64,000 nucleotides of DNA from Silurus meridionalis (Eukaryota; Chordata; Actinopteri; Siluriformes; Siluridae): assembly GCF_014805685.1 (NCBI RefSeq), contig NC_060907.1, positions 1,099,697 through 1,163,696 on the forward strand, in the 5' to 3' direction. Below the pieces are notes generated by a model, which was given only the letters and a program-made list of their open reading frames with translations, made no database searches and was not told the DNA's origin. Shown piece after piece: positions 1 through 10,654 of this stretch. The translations under genes were made by a program, and so were the position numbers. How positions within the stretch are numbered: the first letter of the stretch is position 1; the number at the start of each line of letters is the position of its first letter.

Positions 1-671
1 GTGTTCGCTGGGTAGGTCCCATTGGTGACACGTTTCCTCCACGGCACCCGGAGGCTGTGGCCCAGGACGTAACTCAGAGTGCCTGTCTGGGACTTGCCAG
101 TTGCCTCATCCCGCTTGGAGTTGCCCCCTGGCATGGCCAGAGTGTTTCTTTACACGAGGCTGGGTGCTCCCACACGATGTGTCGTGTTACAGGCATTCTG
201 CCCTCCTCTGTTTATAGCCCCCGACCAGGGGTTACGAGGCCCGGCTGAGTCCAGTGCGAGCACTGGGTGCTTATCTCCACAGGACGAGTCCTTGGAGGTG
301 GTCGGTGCAGCTGTTCGGCTGCGAGTCCTGGTCCCTGCTCCGATCGCGGTCAGGGCTCGCTCCACTGGAGTGTGGCGGCCTCTACGGCCTAGTCCGCTGG
401 AGTATCACTCTGGGACGTCTGTGACGCTGCGGGTTGGTCCACCCCGCTGACCTTTGTCAGGTTCTATGGCCTTGACCTCAGAGCCACCCTGGGCTCCTCT
501 GTCCTGCGTGCTGGTGCCGAGGCCCTCACTCTCTCGGCAGGGTCTGGTCATTGTGGCGTGATTGGACACTCGTTCCCATAGCGTTTCGACGCAGCTCGAG
601 TTCCTGAAGGGGAACGTCTCTAGGTTACGAACGTAACCCTAGTTCCCCGAGGGAACGAGACGCTGCGTCTC
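1..671 (+). mobile_element. DIRS-like retrotransposon: 3' part of tyrosine recombinase plus terminal repeat
   Basis: Plus-strand frames between about 300 and 560, with frame changes, resemble the C-terminus of a DIRS-type tyrosine recombinase. A stretch reading TPLTFVRFYGLDL places the likely catalytic Tyr codon at 465-467. Upstream, RARSTG at about 350-370 sits where the HxxR box should be, with the His replaced by Arg. From about 563 the sequence enters a terminal repeat: GTTCCC, a CGACGCAGCTCGAG motif, then a near-palindrome GGTTACG-AA-CGTAACC at 623-638 and GTTCCCCGAGGGAAC. The copy is degraded and cut by the window edge. The family call rests on the recombinase motif and on similarity to the fragments at 1097-1630 and 54.2-56.2 kb. 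Confidence 0.6.
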
Positions 672-995
672 TGTGCCACACTCCCTGCATCCCTGTGGCG
701 CTTACCTTCTCTCTTTGCAGAAGCTAATGTCGCTACCACCGCACAGCCATCTTGTAGCTTCTTGGTTTACGCGACGTCGCCTGTCTATGACGTCACAGCT
801 TGCCTATTGGCTAGATTTCACACGTGGTTCAGAGCATGGTCACGCAGGGGCGTTCCCATAGCGTTTAAAGCAGCGTCTCGTTCCCTCGGGGAACTAGGGT
901 TACGTTCGTAACCCAAAGACGTTCCCTGAGGGAATGAGACGCTGCGTCGGAAACACTTTGGGAATGCGACTGCGTTGTCCATTCTCTGAATAATG
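672..995 (-). mobile_element. DIRS-like 5' terminal segment with inverted terminal repeat
   Basis: The stretch 718-865 matches 56000-56165, the region upstream of the minus-strand DIRS gag at 55 kb. Shared landmarks are CAGAAGCTA, CTTCTTGGT, GACGTCA and CACACGTG(G/A)TTCAGAGC. From about 838 it enters a terminal repeat inverted relative to the one at 563-671, with the core GGTTACGTTCGTAACC at about 899-914. This is a non-coding end piece of an element lying on the minus strand. Confidence 0.5.
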
Positions 996-1089
996 TGTGT
1001 AATCAGTCAAAATTGGAGGCAGGCTGTCACCGGCGGGGTGAAATCATGACCAGGAAGTTTAAAACGCACATGGAGTGAAACGAATGTGT

Positions 1090-1630
1090 ATCATAGAGAC
1101 GCAGCGTCTCATTCCCTCAGGGAACTAGGGTTACATACGTAACCTAGAGAGGTTCCTTTCAGGGACTCGAGCTGCGTCGGAACGCTTTGGGAATGAGAGT
1201 CCAATACCCCCACACTGACCAGTCCCTGACCAGTGTGAAAGAGCACAGCTAGGCTGAAGGACAGAGGTGCCAGGAGTGGGACACTCCAGAGGACCAAGTC
1301 TTAGAGGCTACCACACTCCGGGTCGAGTGAGCTCTGACCCCGAATAGAGCGGGGAGACCGCAGGACACATAAGAGGATGCAATAGCATCAATAATCCATC
1401 TGCTGAGGGTCTGCTTATGAGCAGGAAGTCCTCTCCTCGGAGGGCCGTAGCAGATGAACATTTGTTCCGACTTCCTCCAAGGACTTGTCCTATAGACATT
1501 AAGGTCCAGTGCTTGAACCGGGCACAGCCTGTTCAAACTCTTCTGGTCTGCAGTCTGGAATGGACCAGGCAGCCGCATTCCCAAAGCGTTTCGACGCAGC
1601 TCAAGTTCTTGAAAGGGAACTCTATGGTGT
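1090..1630 (-). mobile_element. DIRS-like tyrosine recombinase fragment flanked by terminal repeats
   Basis: The minus-strand frame from 1584 to 1249 encodes about 111 residues resembling the DIRS recombinase. It has a LCPVQALDLNVYRT-like segment, an internal helix region, and the HxxR box as VRAHSTR. The end containing the nucleophilic Tyr, present in the plus-strand copy at 465-467, is missing here, apparently through an internal deletion. The terminal repeat follows at 1197-1097 (core GGTTACGTATGTAACC on the minus strand). A further repeat start, CATTCCCAAAGCGTTTCGACG, lies at 1576-1596, so fragments of more than one copy are packed together. Confidence 0.6.
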
Positions 1631-2179
1631 GTTTCGGGTCTTTCATTAGTCCATTAGGGGTCGCTAAATACATATGATTACAGCATACTGCTGGTGCTGG
1701 TTCAAGCATGAAACAATATACTGCATTGTTTAAATATATTTATCCTATTAGCCTCACCACAGCTTTTGGGACTTAAAGATGAAAATGCCCTACCTAAATT
1801 TAAATGTTAACACTTCCATACTAAATTTTAATATCTTTTAAAAGAAGACAAATTGGGCTTTACTGTACATCATTCAAAGTTGATATTGTTAAAAAAGATA
1901 ATAAGTTATAGATGATGAAATACCTTAAATTTAAATTTCCTGCATTTAGTTTTTTTTATTTCATATAAAAAAAAACATGAAATCAGTCCTGGAGCACTTC
2001 AGAAAAGTACTGGGTTGTAAGCCACATGTCACATAAGTTTAAATTACATCTAGATTTTAATCTACTAGTGTAGATGTTTGGAGTCTTAACTGGGTTTCTT
2101 ACTTTAGTATCTCACTTTTATTGAATATGTGCAATTAGGCACACTGTATGAAAGGGTGATATGATGTTCAATTAACAAT
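1631..2179. other. AT-rich spacer
   Basis: No open frame, transposon terminus or RNA gene could be recognised. The stretch lies between the DIRS cluster and the foldback element, downstream of MFAP4-like copy A. Confidence 0.5.
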
Positions 2180-2662
<483 letters not shown>

Positions 2663-2736
2663 GTATAATGTAATATAAAAGATATTAATGTAACTAAAAT
2701 TAAAATTTGAATCATTTATTTTTTTACATCACCATT

Positions 2737-2742
2737 TTTATT
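2737..2742 (-). terminator. Polyadenylation signal of MFAP4-like copy A
   Basis: AATAAA on the minus strand about 185 nt past the stop codon of copy A. No closer canonical signal was seen. Confidence 0.55.
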
Positions 2743-2924
2743 GAATTTGGACAGAGAGATGGGGGGGGTGTTACTATGCCAAGACTATACTATACCAACA
2801 TACTATAAAGTAAAAGTTCATAGTTGTTATACAAAATACAACGGCACAGAAATGTTCAGAAGAAAAACATTTTTCACAAGATTTGCCTTTTGTTCATTTT
2901 GCACTTAAGAAAGACACTGACATG

Positions 2925-3199
2925 CTAGGTTTCGCTAATGTCGTCGATGTTCACCCGGCGTATCTTCATCGAAATGGACTTCATGGAGTAGTAATTTTGC
3001 CAGCTGGTCCACAGGACCCCATTGTCTAAGTATGCTGAAGCAACGCTCTCGACCTTGTACAAGCCGTTGGGGTTGGCCACTCCATTACTCCACCAGCAAG
3101 TGTACCAAAAGCCTCCATAGAAACTGTCTGCACAGCTGCCGTACGGAGTTTTGTCATAAGTCGAAAATATTTTGCCGTTAATGCTGCTCAAAGGATCTC
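2925..3199 (-). CDS. mfap4: Copy A, last coding exon (C-terminal FReD lobe)
   Basis: Acceptor TTCCAG precedes GAGATCC, so the split codon joins exon 4 in phase 1. The calcium-site segment reads YDKTPYG, against FDKDPTG in D and FDKEAVG in B, so an expected acidic residue is lost. The disulphide/ligand loop reads [18 protein letters not shown] before ANPNG. The second Cys is moved and the usual Cys-His pair is absent. The frame is intact to TAG. Confidence 0.8.
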
Positions 3200-3516
3200 C
3201 TGGAATCACACAGCACACATCGATCCTGTTCATTCCACATGAAAACTTTACTGATTATGTCCTTTCACAAATTTCCAAAGATTTCTGTGGTCTTTAAAGT
3301 CTGCACAAAGCAGGAAGGTAAACCATAAGCAGGTGTTTTGCTCACCTGCTCCTCCATCGATGAACTCGCTGATGTGCAGTGCGTAACTGCTGGCCTCGGG
3401 GTCGATGTAGAAAGATCTGTACTGGGCGTAAGCGCTGCCTCTGTTAAAATCCTCCATGTCCACTTTCAGCTGATACTGCTCCATGTTTGTCAATAAGTAG
3501 ATGTTCTCCAGACCTG

Positions 3517-3575
<59 letters not shown>

Positions 3576-6500
3576 TGTACTACATCTATATCAGCCTCAG
3601 CAGTACCAAAGTGGAATCTTCTGTTTAAATGGCCAGGTTGGTTTTTGTTCTAATCAGGAAATAATCTGCACAACCAATATAATCCATTTGCACATCTGGA
3701 ATTAGGTGTGGCTTCTGATCCGCTTGGCTGGAATGAAAACCTGAAGCCACAGCAGCTCTGTTCCAAGCATATCATGTGAGATTTATGTGACTCAAACCTG
3801 CCAGAGATGATCCTGGTCGAGGTGTTCTCTACATGCTGTACGTAGCTCATGGAGCTCTGGAGTTCTGCTTTAATGTTAATTAATCATGTTAGGTCTGCAC
3901 CTCTCAGTCTCAGTTCTACATTCTAATGATTTCTGTATTTGTACTTTTGTTTTCCCTAAATTATTTTTCCGCCTGTTCAGACTGTCATTTGCTTCATGTG
4001 GATTATTTCCCTGCGTTTGGCCTTATTCTGGTTCCCCCCTCTTCTCTTGCTCAATTTATTTTGTTACTGACCCAAGCTTTTATCACATTTATGCATCACG
4101 ATTAGTATTTATCTGCTTTATTAATACTGCAAACACGTCTCACGGCATTTGGTGATGAAGTCACAAACTTTAATCTACTGACTCATTTTCATGGACACTG
4201 TAATATATGTACTATTGGTATCAGCATTCTGTGATAAGCCTGCCCTCTAGTGGTGACTTATGTAGTGCTGTATTAGTAATGGCAGTTCTGAGTAAAGACC
4301 ATGTGAGTTAACACGACTCAACCGTTCTGCTGCGTATTATTCTTCTGTTAGCATACACAACAAAATTGGCGACGAGGTCTGGATCTATAACTACAACAAG
4401 ACTTTTTTGGACATGAAAAAGGAAAAGAAGGATCGTGAAAAGACAACGTGAGTCACATGAAAGAAAGAGAAGCTAATTAAAGTGTAAAGCTAAACTGCAA
4501 ACGATCAAAAATAAAATAAAAATTAAATTAAATTAAAATGTCAATGATTGGAACAATCACCGCATTTGATAGCAATGCTGAGGATTGGGGAACTTATGTG
4601 GAAAGAGTGGAATTATACTGTGAGGCTAATGCCATTGCAGATGATAAGAAAGTAGCTGTTTTGCTAAGTGTGATGGGAGCAAAGACGTATGGACTGCTCC
4701 GTAGTTTGTTAACCCCTGAAAAGCCAGCGGAAAAACGTTTCAGCAAATAGTGGACATTCTAAATGAACATTTGAACCCCAAACCCCTGTTAATTGCGGAA
4801 AGATTCAGATTCCATAAGCGTAACCAAGCAAAAGGAGAAAGCATTTCTGAATATATAGCTGAGCTACGCCGATTGTCAGAACATTGTCGATTTGGAGCTG
4901 GACTGGCAGATGCATTTAGAGACAGGCTTGTGTGTGGAATGCACAATGAAAGCACACAAAAAAGACTGTTGACAGAAAAAGACTTGACACTTGATCGTGC
5001 ACTGAATATAGCAATATCCATGGAGACTGCAGCAAAAGATGCATTGGAATTGCAACAAAAAACAATGGAATGTGCAACAAATAAACTGTCACTGAAATTG
5101 GAAAGAAAACAGAAATGTTATCGCTGCGGAAAAATGTCTCATGATGCGAATGACTGCTGGTTCAAAGATAAAGAGTGCAGGAAATGCCATAAAAAGGGGC
5201 ACATCGAATGTGTATGCAAAACGGACAGACTGAGGATACAAAAAGACAGAACACACAAGGTGAAACGTAAATCCGCCAATGTATATCAAGTAACTGAAAA
5301 TGAAACAAACACGAGTTCAGGTACAGATGATCTTTCATGTTTGGAACTGTACAATATTGAGGAGACAGATCGAAGAGTTATTTGGCTCATACCAGAAGTG
5401 TCAGGAGTCAAACTCAAAATGGAGTTAGACACTGGATCGGCCTTATCGGTCATTTCAGCAGCTGATTACCAGCAACTGTTCTCAAAAATACCACTGCAAA
5501 GCACATCAGTGATATTAAAGACCTATACTGGTGAAAAAGTGTCTCCGAAAGGGAAACTACAAGTAATTGTAAAGTACAAAGGAAATCAGCAGCAATTGTA
5601 CTTGTATGTGTTGGAAAACGGAGGGCCTGCATTGTTCGGACGTGAGTAGCTGAGGAAAATACCTCTAGACTGGCACACTATAAAAAAACTGGATGTGTCC
5701 CAGCAAGTCACAGACAAAGAGACACAAAAGGCCCTAGCGCAAATTATAGAAAATGCAGAATCTGTGTTTCAAAAAGGAATAGGAACACTTAAGGGAATAA
5801 AAGCGAGTCTGGAGTTAGAAGAAGACACTTCTCCAAAATTCTTTAAAGCTCGCCCAGTCCCGTATGCAATTCGTCCCAAGGTGGAGGCAGAGCTGGATAA
5901 TTTGGAAAAAATGGAAATTCTGACAAAGGTTGAATGGAGTGAATGGGCAACACCCATAGTTCCAGTGATCAAAAAGGGCAAAGCAGGAGATGTGTGTATT
6001 TGTGGGGATTTTAAAGTGACCATTAATCCAGCGCTTCATGCAGTACAGTATCCCCTGCCACGCATTGAAGACATTTCTGCATCTTTGTCTGGTGAAGAAC
6101 ACTTCTCAAAAATTGACCTGGCTCAAGCTTACCTTCAAATGGAGATGGATGTGAAATCCAAGAAATTCTTGACAATCAACACACATAAAGGGCTCTATCA
6201 ATGCAATCATCTTGTTTTTGGAATTGCCTCTGCCCCTGCTTTGTGGCAGAGAGCGATGGACCAGGTGTTGCAGGGTATCCCAGGAACGCAGTGTTACCTG
6301 GATGATATCATTGTAATGGGGAAGGATGATACATATCACCTCAGAAACTTGCACAGGTGCTGATGAGATTGTGTGAGTATGGACTAAGAGCCAACAAAGA
6401 AAAATGTGAGTTCTTTAAGTCTCGGATTTCTTACTGTGGTCATGTAATAGACAAAGATAGTCTACACAAGTCACAAGACAAAATTGAAGCTGTGCTAAAT

Positions 6501-9500
6501 GCACCACACCCACAAAATGTGTCTCAACTCCGATCATATCTCGGACTTGTGAACTATTACCACAAATTTCTTCCAAACATCTCCACTGTACTACATCCTT
6601 TGAACGCACTGTTGCAAACAAGGACACAGTGGAAATGGTCAGACAGCTGTGAGCAAGCTTTCCAAAAGACCAAAAGGCTCATACCTTCCGATATAGTGCA
6701 AACACACTTCAATCCATCTATGCCTATCAGACTGGCGTGCGATGCATCACCATATGGAATTGGTGCAGTGCTGTCACACAAGTTTCCAGATGTTGCTGAA
6801 AAACCGATAGCCTTTGCATGTAGATCACTAACGACAGCGGAACGCAACTATGCACAAATAGACCGTGAAGTACTTAGTCTCGTGTGGGGTGTAAAAAAAT
6901 TCCACCATTATCTGTATGGTCAATGGTTTACCCTGATCACAGATCATCAGCCCTTGGTCTCGATATTCAACGCTCAGAAGGGTGTCTCAGCGATGGCCTT
7001 AGCACGGTTGCAGCGTTGGTCACTCTTTTTGGGTGCTCATCAATATGTTATCGAGTACAAAGGCACCAAACTACACGGTAACGCGGATGGCTTGTCGCGT
7101 CTTCCACTGAAGTTGACAGAAGAGTCAAAGGCGATGGATCCAGCTGACATGTTTCAAACCTCAATCGTAAGTCAGTTTCCTGTGACAAATGCTGCTATTC
7201 AGAGCGAAACCCGCAATGACCCGACATTGTCTAAGGTCTATGATATTACAGTACTTGGGTGGCCGTCAGCAGGGAACTCGCTGTATCCGGCATTTGCAGC
7301 AAGGACAGAACAGCTTTCTGTGTGTCAAGGAACTCTAATGTGTGGCTTGTGAGTTGTCATTCCCTCCAAATTGCGCAGTAAGATGTTGGACATACTACAT
7401 GAAGGACATTTGGGCACTGTAAAATTAAAAAACCTTGCCCGCAGTTACATGTGGTGGCTGGGAATTGACAAGCAGATTGAAGATCTGGCAAAGGCTTGAC
7501 CAGGATGTCAAAGGACCCAGAACTCTCCACCATTAGCTCCTTTGCATCCTTGGGAATGGCCTTCAACACCGTGGCAAAGAGTGCATGTCGACTTTGCTGG
7601 GCCATTCAAGGACTCCATGTTCTTGATCGCCGTGGACGCGCATTCTAAATGTGGCCTGAAGTTGTTCTAATGAAGACAACAACATCCAAAAAGACTGTTT
7701 CTGTGCTAAGATCAATATTCTCCAGAAACGGGCTCCCAGAACAGATATGCACGGATAATGGACGACAGTTCGTCTCAGAAGAGTTTCAGAAATTCATGAA
7801 GCTGAACGGAGTCAAGCACATTACATCCGCACCACACCATCCTGCCACTAATGGCTTGGCCGAAAGGTTTGTACAAACGTTCAAGAAAGAAATAAATGCA
7901 ATGGACAATGACACCATCTCACTCCCACACAAAATAGACAACTTCCTTTTCATGTACAGAAATGCAACCCACTCCACAACTGGTCAAACACCAGCAATGG
8001 TGTTCTTGAAGAGGAATTTAAGATCTCGCTTGGATATCATCAAACCTGATGTTCGACGAGATGTGGAAAACAAACAGTTTGTGCACATGAACGATAGACA
8101 AGCAAGAAACTTCCAAGTAGGACAAGCAGTCTTAGCACGTGACTACAGACTGGAAAAATGGCAGCCAGGTACCATCACCACCAGAACTGGTCCCTTGATG
8201 TACACAGTAAAGGTTGGTGACAACACATGGAGACGGCATGCAGATCAGCTGGTGAATCGTCAGGCAAAATCCTCACTGTTATCTGTTCCTGATTCATCTG
8301 ACGATGTTCCTAATTTAAATGGCAAGGTCAATGATGCTGTTGAGACTGCCCCTCTTACCTCGGTTACCATGAACGATTCTGAACCACACATTGATAATCC
8401 AGATGTGATGGCTTCAGTTACGCCTGGACCGCACCGGGATTCGCAGAGACGTTACCCTTAGAGATGTAGGAAACCTTCCCAGAGGCTTGATTTGTAATGT
8501 GTTGTAATTGACAACATTGTTCAGGTTTATTGTGATTGTTATGCAGTGAGTTGTAGTTGTGTGTTTCTTGTTTCTTGGGTGATTAATCTAAAAGGGGAGG
8601 AATGTGTAATATATGTACTATTGGTATCAGCATTCTGTGATAAGCCTGCCCTCTAGTGGTGACTTATGTAGTGCTGTATTAGTAATGGCAGTTCTGACTC
8701 AACCGTTCTGCTGCGTATTATTCTTCTGTCAGCATACACAACAGACACGAACTTCTCTCTTTTTTCCGTGTCACTCAGCACGACTGCCTCCGTCTGGCTC
8801 TGTCTCCAACAGAGGCAGAGGATCATGGGTAATAAAAGAAATATATGCTTAGGGGTTATTCTGTAATAAATGTGTGTGTCTCTAATTAACACAGTTTCCT
8901 TAATTACCTGGGAGAGTATATTTACTGTGTGCTGACCACTGACGATGGTTTATAATAGCGAGTTTACTGAATATAAATAAATAAAAACAAGGATAAAATC
9001 TCCTGCCTAAATGTTCAGTAATGGCGCTTGGAAATGAAAAAATCAACAACAAACGGAAAAAGAAAAATACAGCATCTGTGCTATCCAGTGGCAGAAAGAA
9101 CATTTTGGCAAAGACACCAAAAATACTTCCAACTAAAATACATCACATAGAAAGTCGTCCTTAGTGACACAGAAAAAAAGGGGAAATTTCTTTCCATGAA
9201 CATGATAGATTACATTTCGTGACTAAATGAGGACATGACATGAGACTGGCCTGCACCTGCATCTACACACTCCTGTGTCTTCCCATAAATCCACAGACCT
9301 GAGTACTGTGTTCTCTACTTCTAATGAAGTTTCGCAGGTTTTCATTCCGATCCTGCAGGAGCCCCACCTGATCACCTGATTCTACCTGTCTAATGAGTCC
9401 AGCTTGGCTTTAAATAGACTAAATAAAATCAGAAGTGGATTCTGATTGGCTGGAATGAAAGTCTGCACCCACACCTGGCATTTGCAGATTAGATCAGATG

Positions 9501-10067
9501 CCCCTGTAGTGCAAATCACTTGAATAGTGATGATTTCAAATGATATAGAACTACAACTATAAAAAGTAATAGAGCAAAAGTGTGTGAGATAAAATTTGCA
9601 TATTCAGCGATTTTCATCTCTCACCCAGCCAATATTCTCCATTTGCATTCCCAAAGCCGTTCTTGTACTCGTCCCATGGCTGGAAGAAGTTCACACTTCC
9701 ATCAAACCTCCTCTGAATCACCTAGAGGTTGAATTGCAAAATTAAAACAGAATTAAATACCACATATTGTCTTTAAACAATTGAGATTGACAGATATAAA
9801 AATAAAATACAATTAAAATAAACACTTCATCTTCAGCCAGAACATTTCACTCACAGTCCATCTTTCATCCCCATGGCTCTCGTCTTCCTTACAGCCCATA
9901 TCACAGTAAACCTGCACAGGTTGGCCTGCAGACCCAGCAGGGTAGATGGTGTAAACTCCATTGTGGATGGAGCCGTTGTTGTAAATATCTTCACAGTCCG
10001 CAGGCAGGGAGTCCGTCCTGTTGGGAGCCGAGTGCACCAGCAGGGGCAACGCTACAAGCAGCAGCAG
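2925..10067 (-). CDS. mfap4: MFAP4-like copy A (secreted fibrinogen-related protein), start codon missing
   Basis: Coding exons read on the minus strand: 10067-9855, 9721-9625, 3513-3346 and 3199-2925 (stop TAG). All junctions are GT-AG, and the 97- and 168-nt exons equal those of copies B-D. The frame is open for about 250 codons. It starts with a hydrophobic signal-like run ending VHSAP, then a DCEDIY box at the beginning of the FReD domain, and EYWLG-LENIY across the exon 3/4 join. The last exon contains FSTYDK and ANPNGLY and ends in SMKIRR. MFAP4 relatives are secreted, oligomeric FReD proteins that bind matrix fibres or acetylated sugars. Oddities: the AATAAAGCC-ATG that precedes the signal peptide in B-D is absent, so exon 2 has no ATG. 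The conserved Cys-His of the ligand pocket is replaced (see exon 5). Intron 3 is 6.1 kb because of a gypsy insertion. It is either a diverged gene with an unseen upstream coding exon or a pseudogene. Confidence 0.8.
3346..3513 (-). CDS. mfap4: Copy A, third coding exon
   Basis: This 168-nt exon encodes LENIYLLTN, then [19 protein letters not shown], and ends at IDGGAG before a GTGAGC donor. It follows directly after a TTATTATTATTCCAG acceptor formed by the edge of an AAT repeat, and it lies downstream of the gypsy-bearing intron. Confidence 0.85.
3518..3574. repeat. (AAT)n microsatellite forming part of a splice acceptor region
   Basis: About 19 AAT units end within 5 nt of the exon at 3513. 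On the minus strand the repeat supplies a TTA-rich tract immediately before the acceptor CCAG. Similar ATT/AAT repeats sit before exon 2 in copies C and D. Confidence 0.9.
3640..3860. repeat. Dispersed repeat, related to 9330-9500
   Basis: The segment CTTGGCTGGAATGAAAACCTG with flanking GTGTGGCTTCTGATC resembles 9440-9475 in the same intron. An inverted partner (GGTTTTCATTCC) occurs at 9339-9350. This suggests copies of one short interspersed element; the family was not identified. Confidence 0.35.
4199..4362 (+). repeat. 5' LTR of the Mag-type gypsy element
   Basis: A 164-bp repeat opening TG and closing CA. It contains a 25-nt segment starting at about 4303 (AGTAAAGACCATG...) that is absent from the 3' LTR. 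Confidence 0.93.
4367..4377 (+). promoter_or_regulatory. Primer-binding site, complementary to tRNA-Ser(GCU) 3' end
   Basis: TGGCGACGAGG starts 4 nt after the LTR. It is the reverse complement of CCTCGTCGCCA, the expected 3' end of a vertebrate tRNA-Ser(GCU), whose acceptor stem begins GACGAGG. The tRNA identity comes from general knowledge, not a search. Confidence 0.75.
4538..5289 (+). pseudogene. gag region of the Mag-type gypsy element, frameshifted
   Basis: The first frame runs 4538-4750 and the remainder continues in another frame from 4750. The shift lies in an A-run at about 4730, where one A appears to be lost. The second part contains a capsid-like helical region and two CCHC zinc knuckles: [14 protein letters not shown] from about 5116 and [14 protein letters not shown] from about 5176. 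Gag packages the element RNA; this copy could not make a full-length product. Confidence 0.85.
5290..5649 (+). pseudogene. Aspartic protease region of the Mag-type gypsy element
   Basis: The frame continuing from gag contains the protease active-site motif [10 protein letters not shown] at about 5425-5455. It ends at a TAG (5647-5649) after LFGRE, where related elements have Trp, consistent with a TGG to TAG nonsense change. Confidence 0.8.
5650..7351 (+). pseudogene. Reverse transcriptase and RNase H region of the Mag-type gypsy element
   Basis: Frame 5695-6363 carries reverse transcriptase motifs: [37 protein letters not shown] and the active-site box [10 protein letters not shown]. The frame changes at about 6357. 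The following frame to 7352 contains the connection region ([13 protein letters not shown]) and RNase H motifs: [33 protein letters not shown] and TDHQPL. It ends at TGA (7349-7351), probably from a CGA codon. Confidence 0.88.
7352..8461 (+). pseudogene. Integrase region of the Mag-type gypsy element, broken
   Basis: After the stop, the same frame shows an integrase zinc-finger region (HEGHLGTVK) and a further TGA at about 7497. The core follows with HVDFAGPF supplying the first catalytic Asp. A 2-nt insertion at about 7650 shifts the frame to 7649-8461. That frame has the second catalytic Asp (CTDNGRQF) and the Glu in [12 protein letters not shown]. The C-terminal part ends at TAA-type stop codons near 8460. 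No chromodomain was seen. Confidence 0.85.
8590..8602 (+). promoter_or_regulatory. Polypurine tract of the gypsy element
   Basis: AAAAGGGGAGGAA lies two bases before the 3' LTR, the normal place for priming plus-strand DNA synthesis. Confidence 0.8.
8605..8743 (+). repeat. 3' LTR of the Mag-type gypsy element, with 25-bp deletion
   Basis: A 139-bp repeat matching the 5' LTR except for one T/C difference and a missing 25-nt block between TTCTGA and CTCAACCG. GA lies at both deletion edges in the longer copy, suggesting slippage or short-homology deletion. Confidence 0.93.
8749..9624. other. Remainder of intron 3 of copy A
   Basis: Non-coding intron, including at 9330-9500 a repeat related to 3640-3860. 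Nothing else was recognised. Confidence 0.5.
9625..9721 (-). CDS. mfap4: Copy A, second coding exon
   Basis: This 97-nt exon starts [16 protein letters not shown] and ends EYWLG, with a CTCTAG acceptor and GTGAGA donor. It is separated from the next exon by the gypsy insertion. Confidence 0.85.
9855..10067 (-). CDS. mfap4: Copy A, first coding exon, lacking an ATG
   Basis: The acceptor CTGTTTAG is followed immediately by CTG CTG CTG CTT, the middle of a signal-peptide-like run, with no upstream ATG in the exon. Reading back into the intron meets an in-frame TAG. The exon then encodes the DCEDIY...GVYTIYPAG...CDMGCKEDE stretch and ends at RWT in phase 0. Confidence 0.75.
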
Positions 10068-10646
10068 CTAAACAGAGAATACAACAACGATGATGTTTAC
10101 TCACATCAACTCACATCACAGCAATGCATATTTATTATATCATTAATATTATCAACTCACCATATCTGTAAAGTCGTTTTATTCTATTTAAGATAAAACA
10201 TAAAGGATTATTGCAGCAGTATCTGTTGCTTTCAACACACAATGAGGTTTTAATGTTGAAAATGTGCACACGTGTATTTAGACGTACAAAGTCCACAAAA
10301 AAATATAAATGCAGGTGAATTTAATCATATGAATAAAAAGCAGAGAAAACCTTAAACCCCAAAAGCTGCTTAAACTGCTTTTTGAACCCTGAATTAGTAT
10401 TCCTATATTTTAAATCATTAATGAAGCGTCATGAAATTCTTGCTCTTTTTCTGCTCAGCTTCAACCAGCTTCACTTTTACAATAAAAATCTGAAATATAT
10501 CATAATCATTATATTCTGTACTGTTTTTTTTTTTTGCAACTCTGAAAAATAGACATTATTTACATGATACTTGAATAAACACTCACCCTGTGTGTCTGCC
10601 TCAGTCGTCTACAGAGCCGTTCAAAATCAGCAGCAGCTCTGCCACA

Positions 10647-10654
10647 CTTATATA
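10647..10654 (-). promoter_or_regulatory. TATA box and probable first exon of copy A
   Basis: TATATAAG on the minus strand lies about 60 nt upstream of a good donor (CAGG-GTGAGT, exon end at 10587), defining a short leader exon of roughly 30 nt. That leader contains no ATG. The promoter region looks unlike those of B-D, which resemble one another. Confidence 0.5.

Larger units (their letters stand above)
4194..8748 (+). mobile_element. Mag-type Ty3/gypsy LTR retrotransposon with 5-bp target duplication
   Basis: LTRs at 4199-4362 and 8605-8743 begin TGTAATATATG and end ACACAACA. They are flanked by GACAC at 4194-4198 and 8744-8748. Between them lie a tRNA-type primer site, a gag region with two zinc knuckles, protease, reverse transcriptase, RNase H, integrase and a purine tract, in the gypsy order. 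It sits in intron 3 of copy A, antisense to the gene. The coding part carries several frame breaks and stops, so this copy cannot be autonomous. The right LTR lacks 25 bp present in the left; otherwise I see one mismatch in 139 positions. Confidence 0.92.

Noticed and set aside
79..450. 123-codon plus-strand frame at the left edge
   Set aside because: Only its end matches a DIRS recombinase, and the match continues in a different frame. It is a degraded transposon, not a host gene.
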